From positions 1 to 33,248 of the forward strand of contig CAYPQK010000025.1 of NCBI GenBank assembly GCA_964412895.1: a DNA stretch of 33,248 nucleotides. The letters are read 5' to 3'. The first letter of the stretch is position 1; each line of letters opens with the position of its first letter. The translations under genes were made by a program, and so were the position numbers. The DNA is from CALMRE01 sp964412895 (GTDB lineage Bacteria; UBP6; UBA1177; JAKLFG01). Shown piece by piece: positions 18,706 to 25,153 of this stretch. Under the pieces are notes generated by a model. The model saw only the letters and a program-made list of their open reading frames with translations. It did not search any database and was not told the origin of the DNA.

Positions 18706-19415
18706 AGCGATCCGACACCTATCTCATCGTCGGCATCGCCCTTTCGGCGCTCCTGCACGGCGCCTTCATCGAGACGGTCGTCCTCATCAACGACTCGGAG
18801 ATGGCACGCAAACTCTTTAAGAAAAGCACCTTCGTCCCCTTCGAGGTGAAAAAACCCGACCCGCCCAAACCGCCCGATCCCCCCAAACCGAAGCCCAAAC
18901 CGAAGCCCACCCCGCCGCCGCCGAACACCGAAAAGCCGGCCCCACAGCAGGAAGAGGTGCAACCGGTCTTCGGCGTCACCAAGGATACCGTGGCCACGGC
19001 CGACACCGGCATCGGGGTGCGGGTCGGCAATACGCTGATGAAGGAGATGGAGAAGGAATACACGCCGCCCGAAAAGGTCCGCGACCTCGCGAAGGTCGAG
19101 GACAAACGGCCGGTCTTCACCCCGGTCCCGGTCTTCAAACTCGCCAAGATGCCCGAGATCAAGATGAAGATAAAGCCCGAATATCCGGCGCAGTTGCGCA
19201 AAGACGAGGTCGAGGGGGAGGTCCTGCTGAAGGTATCGATCAATAAACTCGGACAGATAGTCGACGCCAAGGTGGTCGCGTCGGACCATGAACTGTTCGC
19301 CAAGGCGGCGCTCGCCGCGATACGGCAGTGGCAGTTCAAACCGGCACTGCTGGCCAACGGCGAAGCGGTCGACTCGGTCGTCGACATCCCGGTCATCTTT
19401 CAGCTTGAATTCTAA
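18702..19415 (+). CDS. tonB: TonB-family energy transducer
   Basis: A 237-aa protein with a single N-terminal signal-anchor helix (about 7-29, containing the His20 seen in TonB anchors), a Pro/Lys-rich periplasm-spanning stretch (about 51-82, PDPPKPPDPPK and PKPKPKPTPPPP) and a C-terminal TonB domain (about 160-237) with YPAQLRKDEVEGEVLLKV and the QWQFKPA block. It should span the periplasm and energise TonB-dependent outer-membrane transporters. Start is GTG at 18702, overlapping the exbD stop codon (GTGA). It ends the operon, converging on the membrane spermidine-synthase-like gene after only 3 nt. No TonB-dependent receptor gene is present in the window, so the transported substrate is unknown. 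Confidence 0.9.
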   Translation: MKRSDTYLIVGIALSALLHGAFIETVVLINDSEMARKLFKKSTFVPFEVKKPDPPKPPDPPKPKPKPKPTPPPPNTEKPAPQQEEVQPVFGVTKDTVATADTGIGVRVGNTLMKEMEKEYTPPEKVRDLAKVEDKRPVFTPVPVFKLAKMPEIKMKIKPEYPAQLRKDEVEGEVLLKVSINKLGQIVDAKVVASDHELFAKAALAAIRQWQFKPALLANGEAVDSVVDIPVIFQLEF

Positions 19416-19418
19416 GAA

Positions 19419-21473
19419 TTACCTAATTGTATTAAGCACATACAGCGACGCGCCGTAGAGCGCGACCGCCGCCGCCGCGATAAGGGAGAAACCGCCCGCC
19501 AGCATCAGCAGATAGAAGAGCACCAATCCCAGCGATGCGCCGATGGTGTCGATGGCATAGTACCGCGCCGTCTCAACGCCGTGCGACCGCAGGAGCGCCT
19601 TGGGGAAAAGCGTTCCCATGAGGATGGATGCCGGCGCCAGCGCGGCGAGTATCCACAGCACCTTGAGCGGGGCGGCCCACATAAGCGGCGCATAGTAGAG
19701 CATCAGCATCATGAGGGGCAGTGCGATGAGCAGACCGACGGCGGCCCGTTTATCGGTGATGCGGTCGTGGACGAGCGTCCCGACGGCGGTCCCCAGCACC
19801 AGCGTCCCGAGCAGAAGCGACGCCGTCTCGAGGTAGCCGCCGAGGTAGGCGCGCATGCTGTTGATGATATAGAGCTCGGTGATCATGAAGGCGACGCCGA
19901 GCAGCGAGAAGAAAAGCGCCTCTTTCCGGCGCGGCGCCCGGATCGTAACGAAACCGAGCGTGCCGGTCAGGATGAACAACAGGATGAAGAAGGGTATCGC
20001 CTGCTGCCAGCCCCGGAAATAGAGGAGCGGCCGGTTGTCGGTAATGGGATCGAGGCCGAACGAGCTTTTCCGGTGGAATTCGCTGGAACTCACCGCCTTC
20101 ATCTGGAACTGCGGATTCTTGAGGCGTTCCTCCCACCATGCGATCTTTTCGGCCGAATGGGAGGCGAGGATGAAGTCGAAATTCATCTGAATGCTCTTGA
20201 CCACCTCAAGATTTCCCTCAAAAAGCCGCCACCGTACCCCTTCGGGAAGCGCGTTGATGAATTTGGGCGCCGGGATCAGTTCCTTGGTGACCAGTATCAG
20301 GAACACGCCCTCCGGCTTGAGGTGCTTGATCGCCTGCGCGATACCTTCTTCGGTATAGAGGTAGTTCTCGATACTGATGAAGCTGTGCGGGGTGGTGGTG
20401 TAGCTGAGGTCGGCCGCCTCGAAGATGATGAAGTCGAACTGCCGGTCGGTCCGGTCGAGATACGCCCGGCCGTCGCCGGCGAAGACCTGCCGGGCGGTAT
20501 TGTAGACATTCCGGTTGTACCGGGCGAGCGGTCCCTTCATGGCCTCGACCACCCCCGGATCGATCTCGATGGCGGTGATGGATGATGCCTGCGTGAGCGA
20601 CAAGAGGCCGTAGCCGCCGCCCGATCCCACCACCAGCACCTCGCCGGTGATATGCCGGTAGAGCGCCTGACGGATCGCCACATCGTAGACGGGATCTCCC
20701 GCCGCCCACTGCTGAGCGCGGTTGTAGAGCCCCGCCAGCCGCCCGTCGGCCATCTCGTAAAAATCGAGCCGCGCATAGGGCGACCAGAAACCCATGACAT
20801 GCTTCTCGTGCTCCTTCCCCTGCACCCAAAGATACGGTTCGCGGGCGAAGATGCGGAAGAACAGCTCCTCGGTGCCGAGGAGCGGCGTCAGCGTGACCAC
20901 CACCAGCAGTACCCCCGAAAGAATCGGCCGTCCGTACACCAGCGGCAGCACAAAGAGCAGCGACGCCGCGATGAGTACCGTCCACACCCCGAGCAGGGAG
21001 AAAAGATAGACCGATGAGAGATAGCCGACGAAAAAGGCGACGGCCGACCACGCGATGAGCTGCTTCAGACGCGCACGGTCGATCCGCGCGACCTCCTGAT
21101 AGCACAGGCCCGAGAGTGCGCCGCCGAGCAGCAGTGCCGGAGCGGTGAACAGTATCGCGGCCGGCACCGGGTTCTCCACGAGGAACGGGATCGCGTCGGC
21201 GAGGTTGATGCAGACCGCCGACAGCGGAAAGACCGGGACCAAGAGCGCGAACAGGAGCCGGTCGCGGCCCGAAAGCCGCCGCGCGAACAACGCGCCGAGT
21301 CCTGAAAAGAAGACCGCGAGCGCCGAGATGAGCGATATAGCGAAGAGCATGCGGAACGGGAACACATAGGTGAGGAAACGGATGGAGACCGCCTGATAGG
21401 CCGCGCCGGTCAGGGCGACCAATACGGCCGCGAGTATCCAGTAACGAACCTGATCGGATGACTTTGAGAACAC
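19419..21473 (-). CDS. Polytopic membrane protein with central spermidine-synthase-like domain
   Basis: About 684 aa. The N-terminal third has six or more hydrophobic helices, the middle (about 270-440) is a SpeE-like Rossmann methyltransferase fold with VVGSGGGYG, AIEIDPGVV and FIIFEAADLSY, and the C-terminal third has several more helices. Proteins of this fused type are widespread and often annotated as spermidine synthase or fused MFS/spermidine synthase; whether they make polyamines is unproven. I chose GTG at 21473 because GGGAGG lies 7 nt upstream; GTG at 21494, adjoining the stop of the upstream gene, is an alternative adding 7 residues. It follows the small membrane protein gene directly, and is the last gene of the long minus-strand run. 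Fold assignment is good; biochemical role is uncertain. Confidence 0.85.
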   Translation of the reverse strand: MFSKSSDQVRYWILAAVLVALTGAAYQAVSIRFLTYVFPFRMLFAISLISALAVFFSGLGALFARRLSGRDRLLFALLVPVFPLSAVCINLADAIPFLVENPVPAAILFTAPALLLGGALSGLCYQEVARIDRARLKQLIAWSAVAFFVGYLSSVYLFSLLGVWTVLIAASLLFVLPLVYGRPILSGVLLVVVTLTPLLGTEELFFRIFAREPYLWVQGKEHEKHVMGFWSPYARLDFYEMADGRLAGLYNRAQQWAAGDPVYDVAIRQALYRHITGEVLVVGSGGGYGLLSLTQASSITAIEIDPGVVEAMKGPLARYNRNVYNTARQVFAGDGRAYLDRTDRQFDFIIFEAADLSYTTTPHSFISIENYLYTEEGIAQAIKHLKPEGVFLILVTKELIPAPKFINALPEGVRWRLFEGNLEVVKSIQMNFDFILASHSAEKIAWWEERLKNPQFQMKAVSSSEFHRKSSFGLDPITDNRPLLYFRGWQQAIPFFILLFILTGTLGFVTIRAPRRKEALFFSLLGVAFMITELYIINSMRAYLGGYLETASLLLGTLVLGTAVGTLVHDRITDKRAAVGLLIALPLMMLMLYYAPLMWAAPLKVLWILAALAPASILMGTLFPKALLRSHGVETARYYAIDTIGASLGLVLFYLLMLAGGFSLIAAAAVALYGASLYVLNTIR

Positions 21474-21494
21474 GATGCGACCTCCCGCCGACAC

Positions 21495-22100
21495 TTACGG
21501 CAGTATCCTGAATTCTTCCACATACACCAGTTCACAGGCGCCATCGCCGGTGTCGCTGCGGGTGAGCGAACTCGACCAGTTGAAGCCATCCTTGCCGTCG
21601 GCCCGCGCGAGGTAGCCGGAGAATTCGACGATATCGCCTTTCCGCGCCTTTTTGATGAGCCGGTCCACCCCCTTGGTCGCCGGGATGAGATGCATGTTGG
21701 CGCTCGATGCGCTTATCTCATCCAGCGGGATCGGCGGGTCGCTCTCTTTCGGCTTCCAGAAGTAGAAACGGCCCCTCTGCGATATCTTCAGTTGGTCCAG
21801 CACCGCGCTGTCGGACATCTTCCCCCACCCCAGCGCCAGATCGACCGGCACGATGGCCGATCCGCCGTCGATCCAGTACCGTTCGGCCGACAGGACGCGC
21901 CCCTTCATCGAGAACTTCGCCAGCCCGGTAATAGTGTATTTGCCGTAATCCTTCACCGGCTGGGCCGTCAGGTTCTCCTGCACCGGGATATCGGGGGCGA
22001 GCACTCCGGCGGGCCGTTCTCTGCCGTTGTCGGGCCAGAAGTACCAGCCGAGTACGACGAGCGCTATTAATATAATGGTAGAGCGCAGGCTACTGTTCAT
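21495..22100 (-). CDS. Conserved membrane-anchored protein of unknown function
   Basis: A 201-aa protein with one N-terminal hydrophobic segment (about 8-22) and a probable periplasmic domain. Strings such as VDLALGWGKMSD, LKISQRGRFYFW, SANMHLIPA and SSLTRSDTGDGACELV resemble a family of hypothetical proteins I have seen in many proteobacteria, but I know no function or Pfam name for it. The start codon overlaps the stop codon of the AAA_14 ATPase gene (ATGA), and its stop adjoins the membrane spermidine-synthase-like gene. Its first nine codons lie within a 28-bp sequence that recurs at 24488-24515 (see repeats). ATG at 22100 has no strong ribosome site of its own, which fits translational coupling. 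Cellular role unknown. Confidence 0.75.
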   Translation of the reverse strand: MNSSLRSTIILIALVVLGWYFWPDNGRERPAGVLAPDIPVQENLTAQPVKDYGKYTITGLAKFSMKGRVLSAERYWIDGGSAIVPVDLALGWGKMSDSAVLDQLKISQRGRFYFWKPKESDPPIPLDEISASSANMHLIPATKGVDRLIKKARKGDIVEFSGYLARADGKDGFNWSSSLTRSDTGDGACELVYVEEFRILP

Positions 22101-22102
22101 GC
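22075..22102. repeat. 28-bp near-direct repeat, copy A
   Basis: This sequence spans the stop of the AAA_14 gene and the first codons of the 201-aa membrane protein. It matches 24488-24515 at 25 of 28 positions (three differences in the middle). The two copies bracket the AAA_14 and lipoprotein genes in the same orientation. Confidence 0.7.
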
Positions 22103-23374
22103 CGAGTACCGGCCAAAGAAGTATTTCCAGAAAGGTACTATGGCTATGTTGTCTTGCTGTTGCTCGGTGTCGTAGGTCACAATGGTGCCGCTCTTAAGGC
22201 CGAGCTGATCCATCGCTTTACGCAGACCACGCAGTTCGCGGTCGAGGGTGTCGCCTTTAAGTTCCCATGCCGCCTGTACCGCTTCAAAGGCGTCACCGCG
22301 TTTCACGATGAAGTCGCATTCGTAGGTATCGTGAAAGTAGAAAAGCTCGGCGTCTCGTTTATGTAATTCCGAGAAAACAAGGTTCTCGAAGAGACGACCC
22401 CGATCAGCGGAAAAACGGAAAGAGACATTCGCGGGAAATGCGTTGTCGACACAGTAGGGTTTCTTCTTGTGCCGCGTCTGCGTGGCAACGGAATAGGAAA
22501 AGAACGGCACCTCGGTCACCAGAAAGCTCCTTTCGAGCAGGCGAACGAATTCTTTCATGCTCATATCGGAGGCGGATAATCGATTGGCAAGCGAACTGTA
22601 CGAGTAGAGCGAGGTAATGTTCGAAAGCAGATAATGGACAAGTTGACGGAAACTTTTCACCTCACGGACTGCGCCGTTCGCGATACAATCCTTGAGGATG
22701 ATGGTCTCGTAGTAAGAGAGGATCAGGTCTCGGCGCATATCGGGATCGGTTCCGGCGCTCACCTCGGGATAGCCGCCATATTCGAGCATGTCATCCACTA
22801 TGGCGAGCGCTTCGCTCTTGCGGCTGTGGAGGTCCAGCAAACTTTTGATCCCACCGTGTCCCAACCGCTCGGAGAACGAATAGGGATGAACCCGTTGAAG
22901 TATGTAGCGACCCGAAAGACGCGACGCATACTCGCCGTCGAGAAGAGAAGAATTCGATCCGGTGACGCATATCTTCTTGAAGCGGTCGGTGTCATAGGCA
23001 CTTTTCAGATACTTCTCCCAGTTGGTCACCTGCTGTATCTCGTCGAAGAACAGGTATTCGATCGGACGGCCGGTCAGCTTCTGAGCATTCTCAAGTATCG
23101 TTTCAAGGTTGCGCGGGTCTTCACAGACCTCGGCGAAGAAAGGGTCATCAAAGTTGACGCTGAGGATCGCACCCGGAGGGACGCCGGTATCAAGCAGGTG
23201 GTTGATGATCAACTTGAATATGGTGGACTTGCCACTCCGGCGGATACCGGTAAGGACGAGCATCTCCTTGAGCGCGAAGCGTTTGATGGCCGGGGCAAGA
23301 AGTTCGCGATCAAGGTAGTGTTCGTAGCGTCCCTGCGACCAGTGACGATTCTGAAAAGTAAGAGCGCGATCCAT
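22097..23374 (-). CDS. AAA_14/DUF4143 family ATPase
   Basis: A 425-aa cytoplasmic P-loop ATPase. Walker A is GIRRSGKST (43-51), Walker B YLFFDEIQ (about 128-135), a sensor-like VTGSNSSLL follows, and the C-terminal half has the DUF4143 nuclease-like fold region with AELFYFHDTYECDFIVKR, an arrangement like the Asp..Asp/Glu-x-Lys active site of PD-(D/E)xK enzymes. Such genes are common, often horizontally acquired, and of uncertain function; some authors link them to mobile elements or toxin-antitoxin-like systems. Its GC content is visibly lower than that of its neighbours. ATG at 23374 has GGGGAGG upstream. Its stop overlaps the start of the next gene. It has its own promoter-like sequence, and lies in the segment bracketed by the 28-bp repeats. 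Confidence 0.88.
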   Translation of the reverse strand: MDRALTFQNRHWSQGRYEHYLDRELLAPAIKRFALKEMLVLTGIRRSGKSTIFKLIINHLLDTGVPPGAILSVNFDDPFFAEVCEDPRNLETILENAQKLTGRPIEYLFFDEIQQVTNWEKYLKSAYDTDRFKKICVTGSNSSLLDGEYASRLSGRYILQRVHPYSFSERLGHGGIKSLLDLHSRKSEALAIVDDMLEYGGYPEVSAGTDPDMRRDLILSYYETIILKDCIANGAVREVKSFRQLVHYLLSNITSLYSYSSLANRLSASDMSMKEFVRLLERSFLVTEVPFFSYSVATQTRHKKKPYCVDNAFPANVSFRFSADRGRLFENLVFSELHKRDAELFYFHDTYECDFIVKRGDAFEAVQAAWELKGDTLDRELRGLRKAMDQLGLKSGTIVTYDTEQQQDNIAIVPFWKYFFGRYSA

Positions 23375-23408
23375 GATGCCTCCCCACCACTCTATAAGTC
23401 ACAGGAAC

Positions 23409-23437
23409 ACTCTACAGAACATACTCTGGAATATCAA
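23409..23437 (-). promoter_or_regulatory. Promoter-like sequence for the AAA_14 ATPase gene
   Basis: On the minus strand, TTGATA (23437-23432) is followed after 17 nt by TAGAGT (23414-23409). The expected start near 23402 gives a leader of about 28 nt with GGGGAGG ahead of the ATG at 23374. The intergenic region 23375-23512 is AT-rich relative to the window. Confidence 0.45.
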
Positions 23438-23444
23438 GCCTTTT

Positions 23445-23462
23445 CTCAAAGTATATTTTGAG
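23445..23462. repeat. 6-bp inverted repeat (possible operator) upstream of the AAA_14 gene
   Basis: CTCAAA (23445-23450) and TTTGAG (23457-23462) flank a 6-nt AT spacer, just upstream of the promoter-like sequence of the AAA_14 gene. The short perfect symmetry is compatible with a dimeric repressor or activator site, but such a repeat also occurs by chance. Confidence 0.3.
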
Positions 23463-23512
23463 CGTTTTGATTCATTTGCTATTTCGGGTTATTGCCGTGT
23501 GCGAACTGTCGT

Positions 23513-24487
23513 TCATCTGAATTCGATCTCCCACAGAAAATCGGGAGGCGCGGAGGTGTTTTTCGGTTCTTCATCCCAGAGAAGGATCTCGAGCTTCGCG
23601 GGCAGTTCGGTGATGTGGTAGTGATCCAGCGGCTCCTGATAGGGACTGCCGTTGTTGCAGCCGCCGGGATAGCGGCAACTGCCCCCTCTATGGATGAAGT
23701 TCAACAATCGCCATGCCTCTTGGGGCGGCTTTTTCTTCTCCATGTTGCGTGAACGGTCCAGATCGGGATAGACCCACTCCAACCCCATGTCCCGCGCGTT
23801 GATCCCAAGGATATCGACCCATACTTCATCGCTCAGCCAAGGCTCGACGGCCCACCGGTTCACCGCCTTGAGCCACGCGGAAACATCGTACCGCACCACG
23901 GCGCGCGCCTCGTCCGCATACCACTCGATCCCCTCCGGCGGGCAGGTCAACGGAAAGCGTTCGCCGGGCGGCAGATCCTTCGGTATCTCCTTGACTTTCC
24001 ATGCAAAATCTTTCTGCCAGATGCTGGGAGAGACGAAATATGTCTCGAAGAGCAGTAACGGATTAAGGATCATGCGCGACTCTTCCGAGGGTCCTTCGAT
24101 GCTACGCTCCCCCGCGCCGTGGAAGAACTCTCCCTGCATCCCCCACCACGGGGCGCCGTCCGCGATCTGGCCGAAGACGGCCGAACTCGGTTCGTAGTCG
24201 GGACGGACCATTCCGGCGTTCTTTTTCACCGCCGCGCGCCGCAGTTCAAAGACCTGCTCCCGGGTCATGCCGTCGAGTTCCCGCGGCGGCTCGATGGCTA
24301 TCGGCGCCGACCCGTGCACAACGGCCTCTTTTCCCAGCAACAGTTGGCCTCCTCTCTGGGGCGGGCGCTCCGGGAACTGTTCCCGGGGAGCGGTGTAATA
24401 CTGAAGGGGATTTGTATAATAGAACGAGACGCATGCCGTCAGGAGGAACAGCAACAGCCATGTCCGACGCATCGATCTGTTTTTCAT
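23513..24487 (-). CDS. Predicted lipoprotein of unknown function
   Basis: A 324-aa protein with basic start, hydrophobic core and lipobox LLTAC (Cys19), then a short linker and a soluble domain rich in Trp, Pro and Glu. Blocks such as GMVRPDYEPSS, WWGMQGEFF and ICIL-free C-terminal CRYPGGCNN are visible, but I do not recognise a family. ATG at 24487 and ATG at 24472 are both possible; neither has a convincing ribosome site. It starts directly after the 28-bp repeat copy B, and 15 nt after the stop of the truncated GNAT gene. The AAA_14 gene follows 138 nt downstream. Pairing with that ATPase inside a repeat-bracketed segment suggests, but does not show, a shared origin. Confidence 0.7.
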   Translation of the reverse strand: MKNRSMRRTWLLLFLLTACVSFYYTNPLQYYTAPREQFPERPPQRGGQLLLGKEAVVHGSAPIAIEPPRELDGMTREQVFELRRAAVKKNAGMVRPDYEPSSAVFGQIADGAPWWGMQGEFFHGAGERSIEGPSEESRMILNPLLLFETYFVSPSIWQKDFAWKVKEIPKDLPPGERFPLTCPPEGIEWYADEARAVVRYDVSAWLKAVNRWAVEPWLSDEVWVDILGINARDMGLEWVYPDLDRSRNMEKKKPPQEAWRLLNFIHRGGSCRYPGGCNNGSPYQEPLDHYHITELPAKLEILLWDEEPKNTSAPPDFLWEIEFR

Positions 24488-24515
24488 ATGGTAGAGCGCA
24501 GATTACCGTTCATGC
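24488..24515. repeat. 28-bp near-direct repeat, copy B
   Basis: Matches 22075-22102 at 25 of 28 positions. Read on the minus strand it would encode MNGNLRSTI then a stop, a vestige of the MNSSLRSTI start of the 201-aa membrane protein. The stop codon of the truncated GNAT gene lies inside it, so it marks the junction where that gene was cut. Confidence 0.7.
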
Positions 24516-24703
24516 GACTCCATGCCGACGACGGTGCCGTCAACTTCGGCGACGAGGGCGAGGGTCATGGCGGAGGCGGAGCGGAGCGCTTCGACGATGA
24601 GGTGTTCGGTCTGGTGGCTGTACGGGTGGTTGGCGAACGCATCTATCAGTATTTGCCGTATCGCCGGATAGTCAGCAGGTGTTTCAGGACGGATGATCAT
24701 CAT
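24503..24703 (-). pseudogene. Truncated GNAT N-acetyltransferase (YhbS-like)
   Basis: Only 66 residues remain. IIRPETPADYPAIRQILIDAF and ALVAEVDGTVVG are the usual first beta strand/helix and central strands of YhbS-like GNAT acetyltransferases, which are normally about 165-175 aa. The sequence breaks off exactly after VDGTVVG, before the acetyl-CoA-binding loop, and ends in an unrelated SHER-stop that lies at the 28-bp repeat. It can hardly be active. The start ATG at 24703 overlaps the stop of the preceding gene (ATGA), so it once had a coupled position in this operon. Confidence 0.75.
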
Positions 24704-25128
24704 TGCGTATTTCCCCCACTTTTTACTCCAGAGGCCCACAATCTTGGACTAAAAGTAGAGGGATTATCCGACGGAGAAATACCTATGTCTCGACGAATCG
24801 CCAGAAGAAGTATCGCAAGTAACTTATCGTGTTTTTCTGAAGTGCGGTTAGGGTTTGATATAGAAGTTTCGTTTCTGTAAGCATCACATGCCTCAATAAC
24901 GGATTGCGGGGCAAGCAACGATAAGTTATTGCAGGCCCTCGCGTAAGCTTGCTGACCTTCTGATGTGGATTCACCTTCCAAGATTCCGCTCAAACTTTCA
25001 ACAAATGCCTTGTAATATAAGAGCTTTTCTTTTCTCCATTCCGCTTCTCGTTCCCGCCATTGAGTAAACAAATAAGTCACCGAGGCAATGAGCAATCCGC
25101 CAAAAATACCGATTATTGTTGTTGTCAT
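24700..25128 (-). CDS. Small membrane-anchored protein, low GC, unknown function
   Basis: A 142-aa protein with an N-terminal transmembrane helix (about 4-20) then a charged QWREREAEWRKEKLLYYKAF helix and a helical soluble domain (NNLSLLAPQSVIEACDAY, HDKLLAILLLAIRRDIG). It resembles hypothetical proteins with a conserved NPxTFxxRLWxSG ending that I have seen scattered across distant bacteria; no function is known to me. Its base composition is by far the most AT-rich of any gene here, which suggests recent acquisition. ATG at 25128 has GAGGG about 4 nt upstream. It follows glyS by 25 nt and overlaps the truncated GNAT gene by 4 nt, in a stretch that looks like a variable spot between housekeeping genes. 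Confidence 0.7.
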   Translation of the reverse strand: MTTTIIGIFGGLLIASVTYLFTQWREREAEWRKEKLLYYKAFVESLSGILEGESTSEGQQAYARACNNLSLLAPQSVIEACDAYRNETSISNPNRTSEKHDKLLAILLLAIRRDIGISPSDNPSTFSPRLWASGVKSGGNTQ

Positions 25129-25153
25129 TGCGCCCTCTTATATTTGATTTATA

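Noticed and set aside
22075..24515. Insertion sequence or transposon
   Set aside because: No transposase, integrase or terminal inverted repeats are seen; the bracketing repeats are direct, 28 bp and imperfect.
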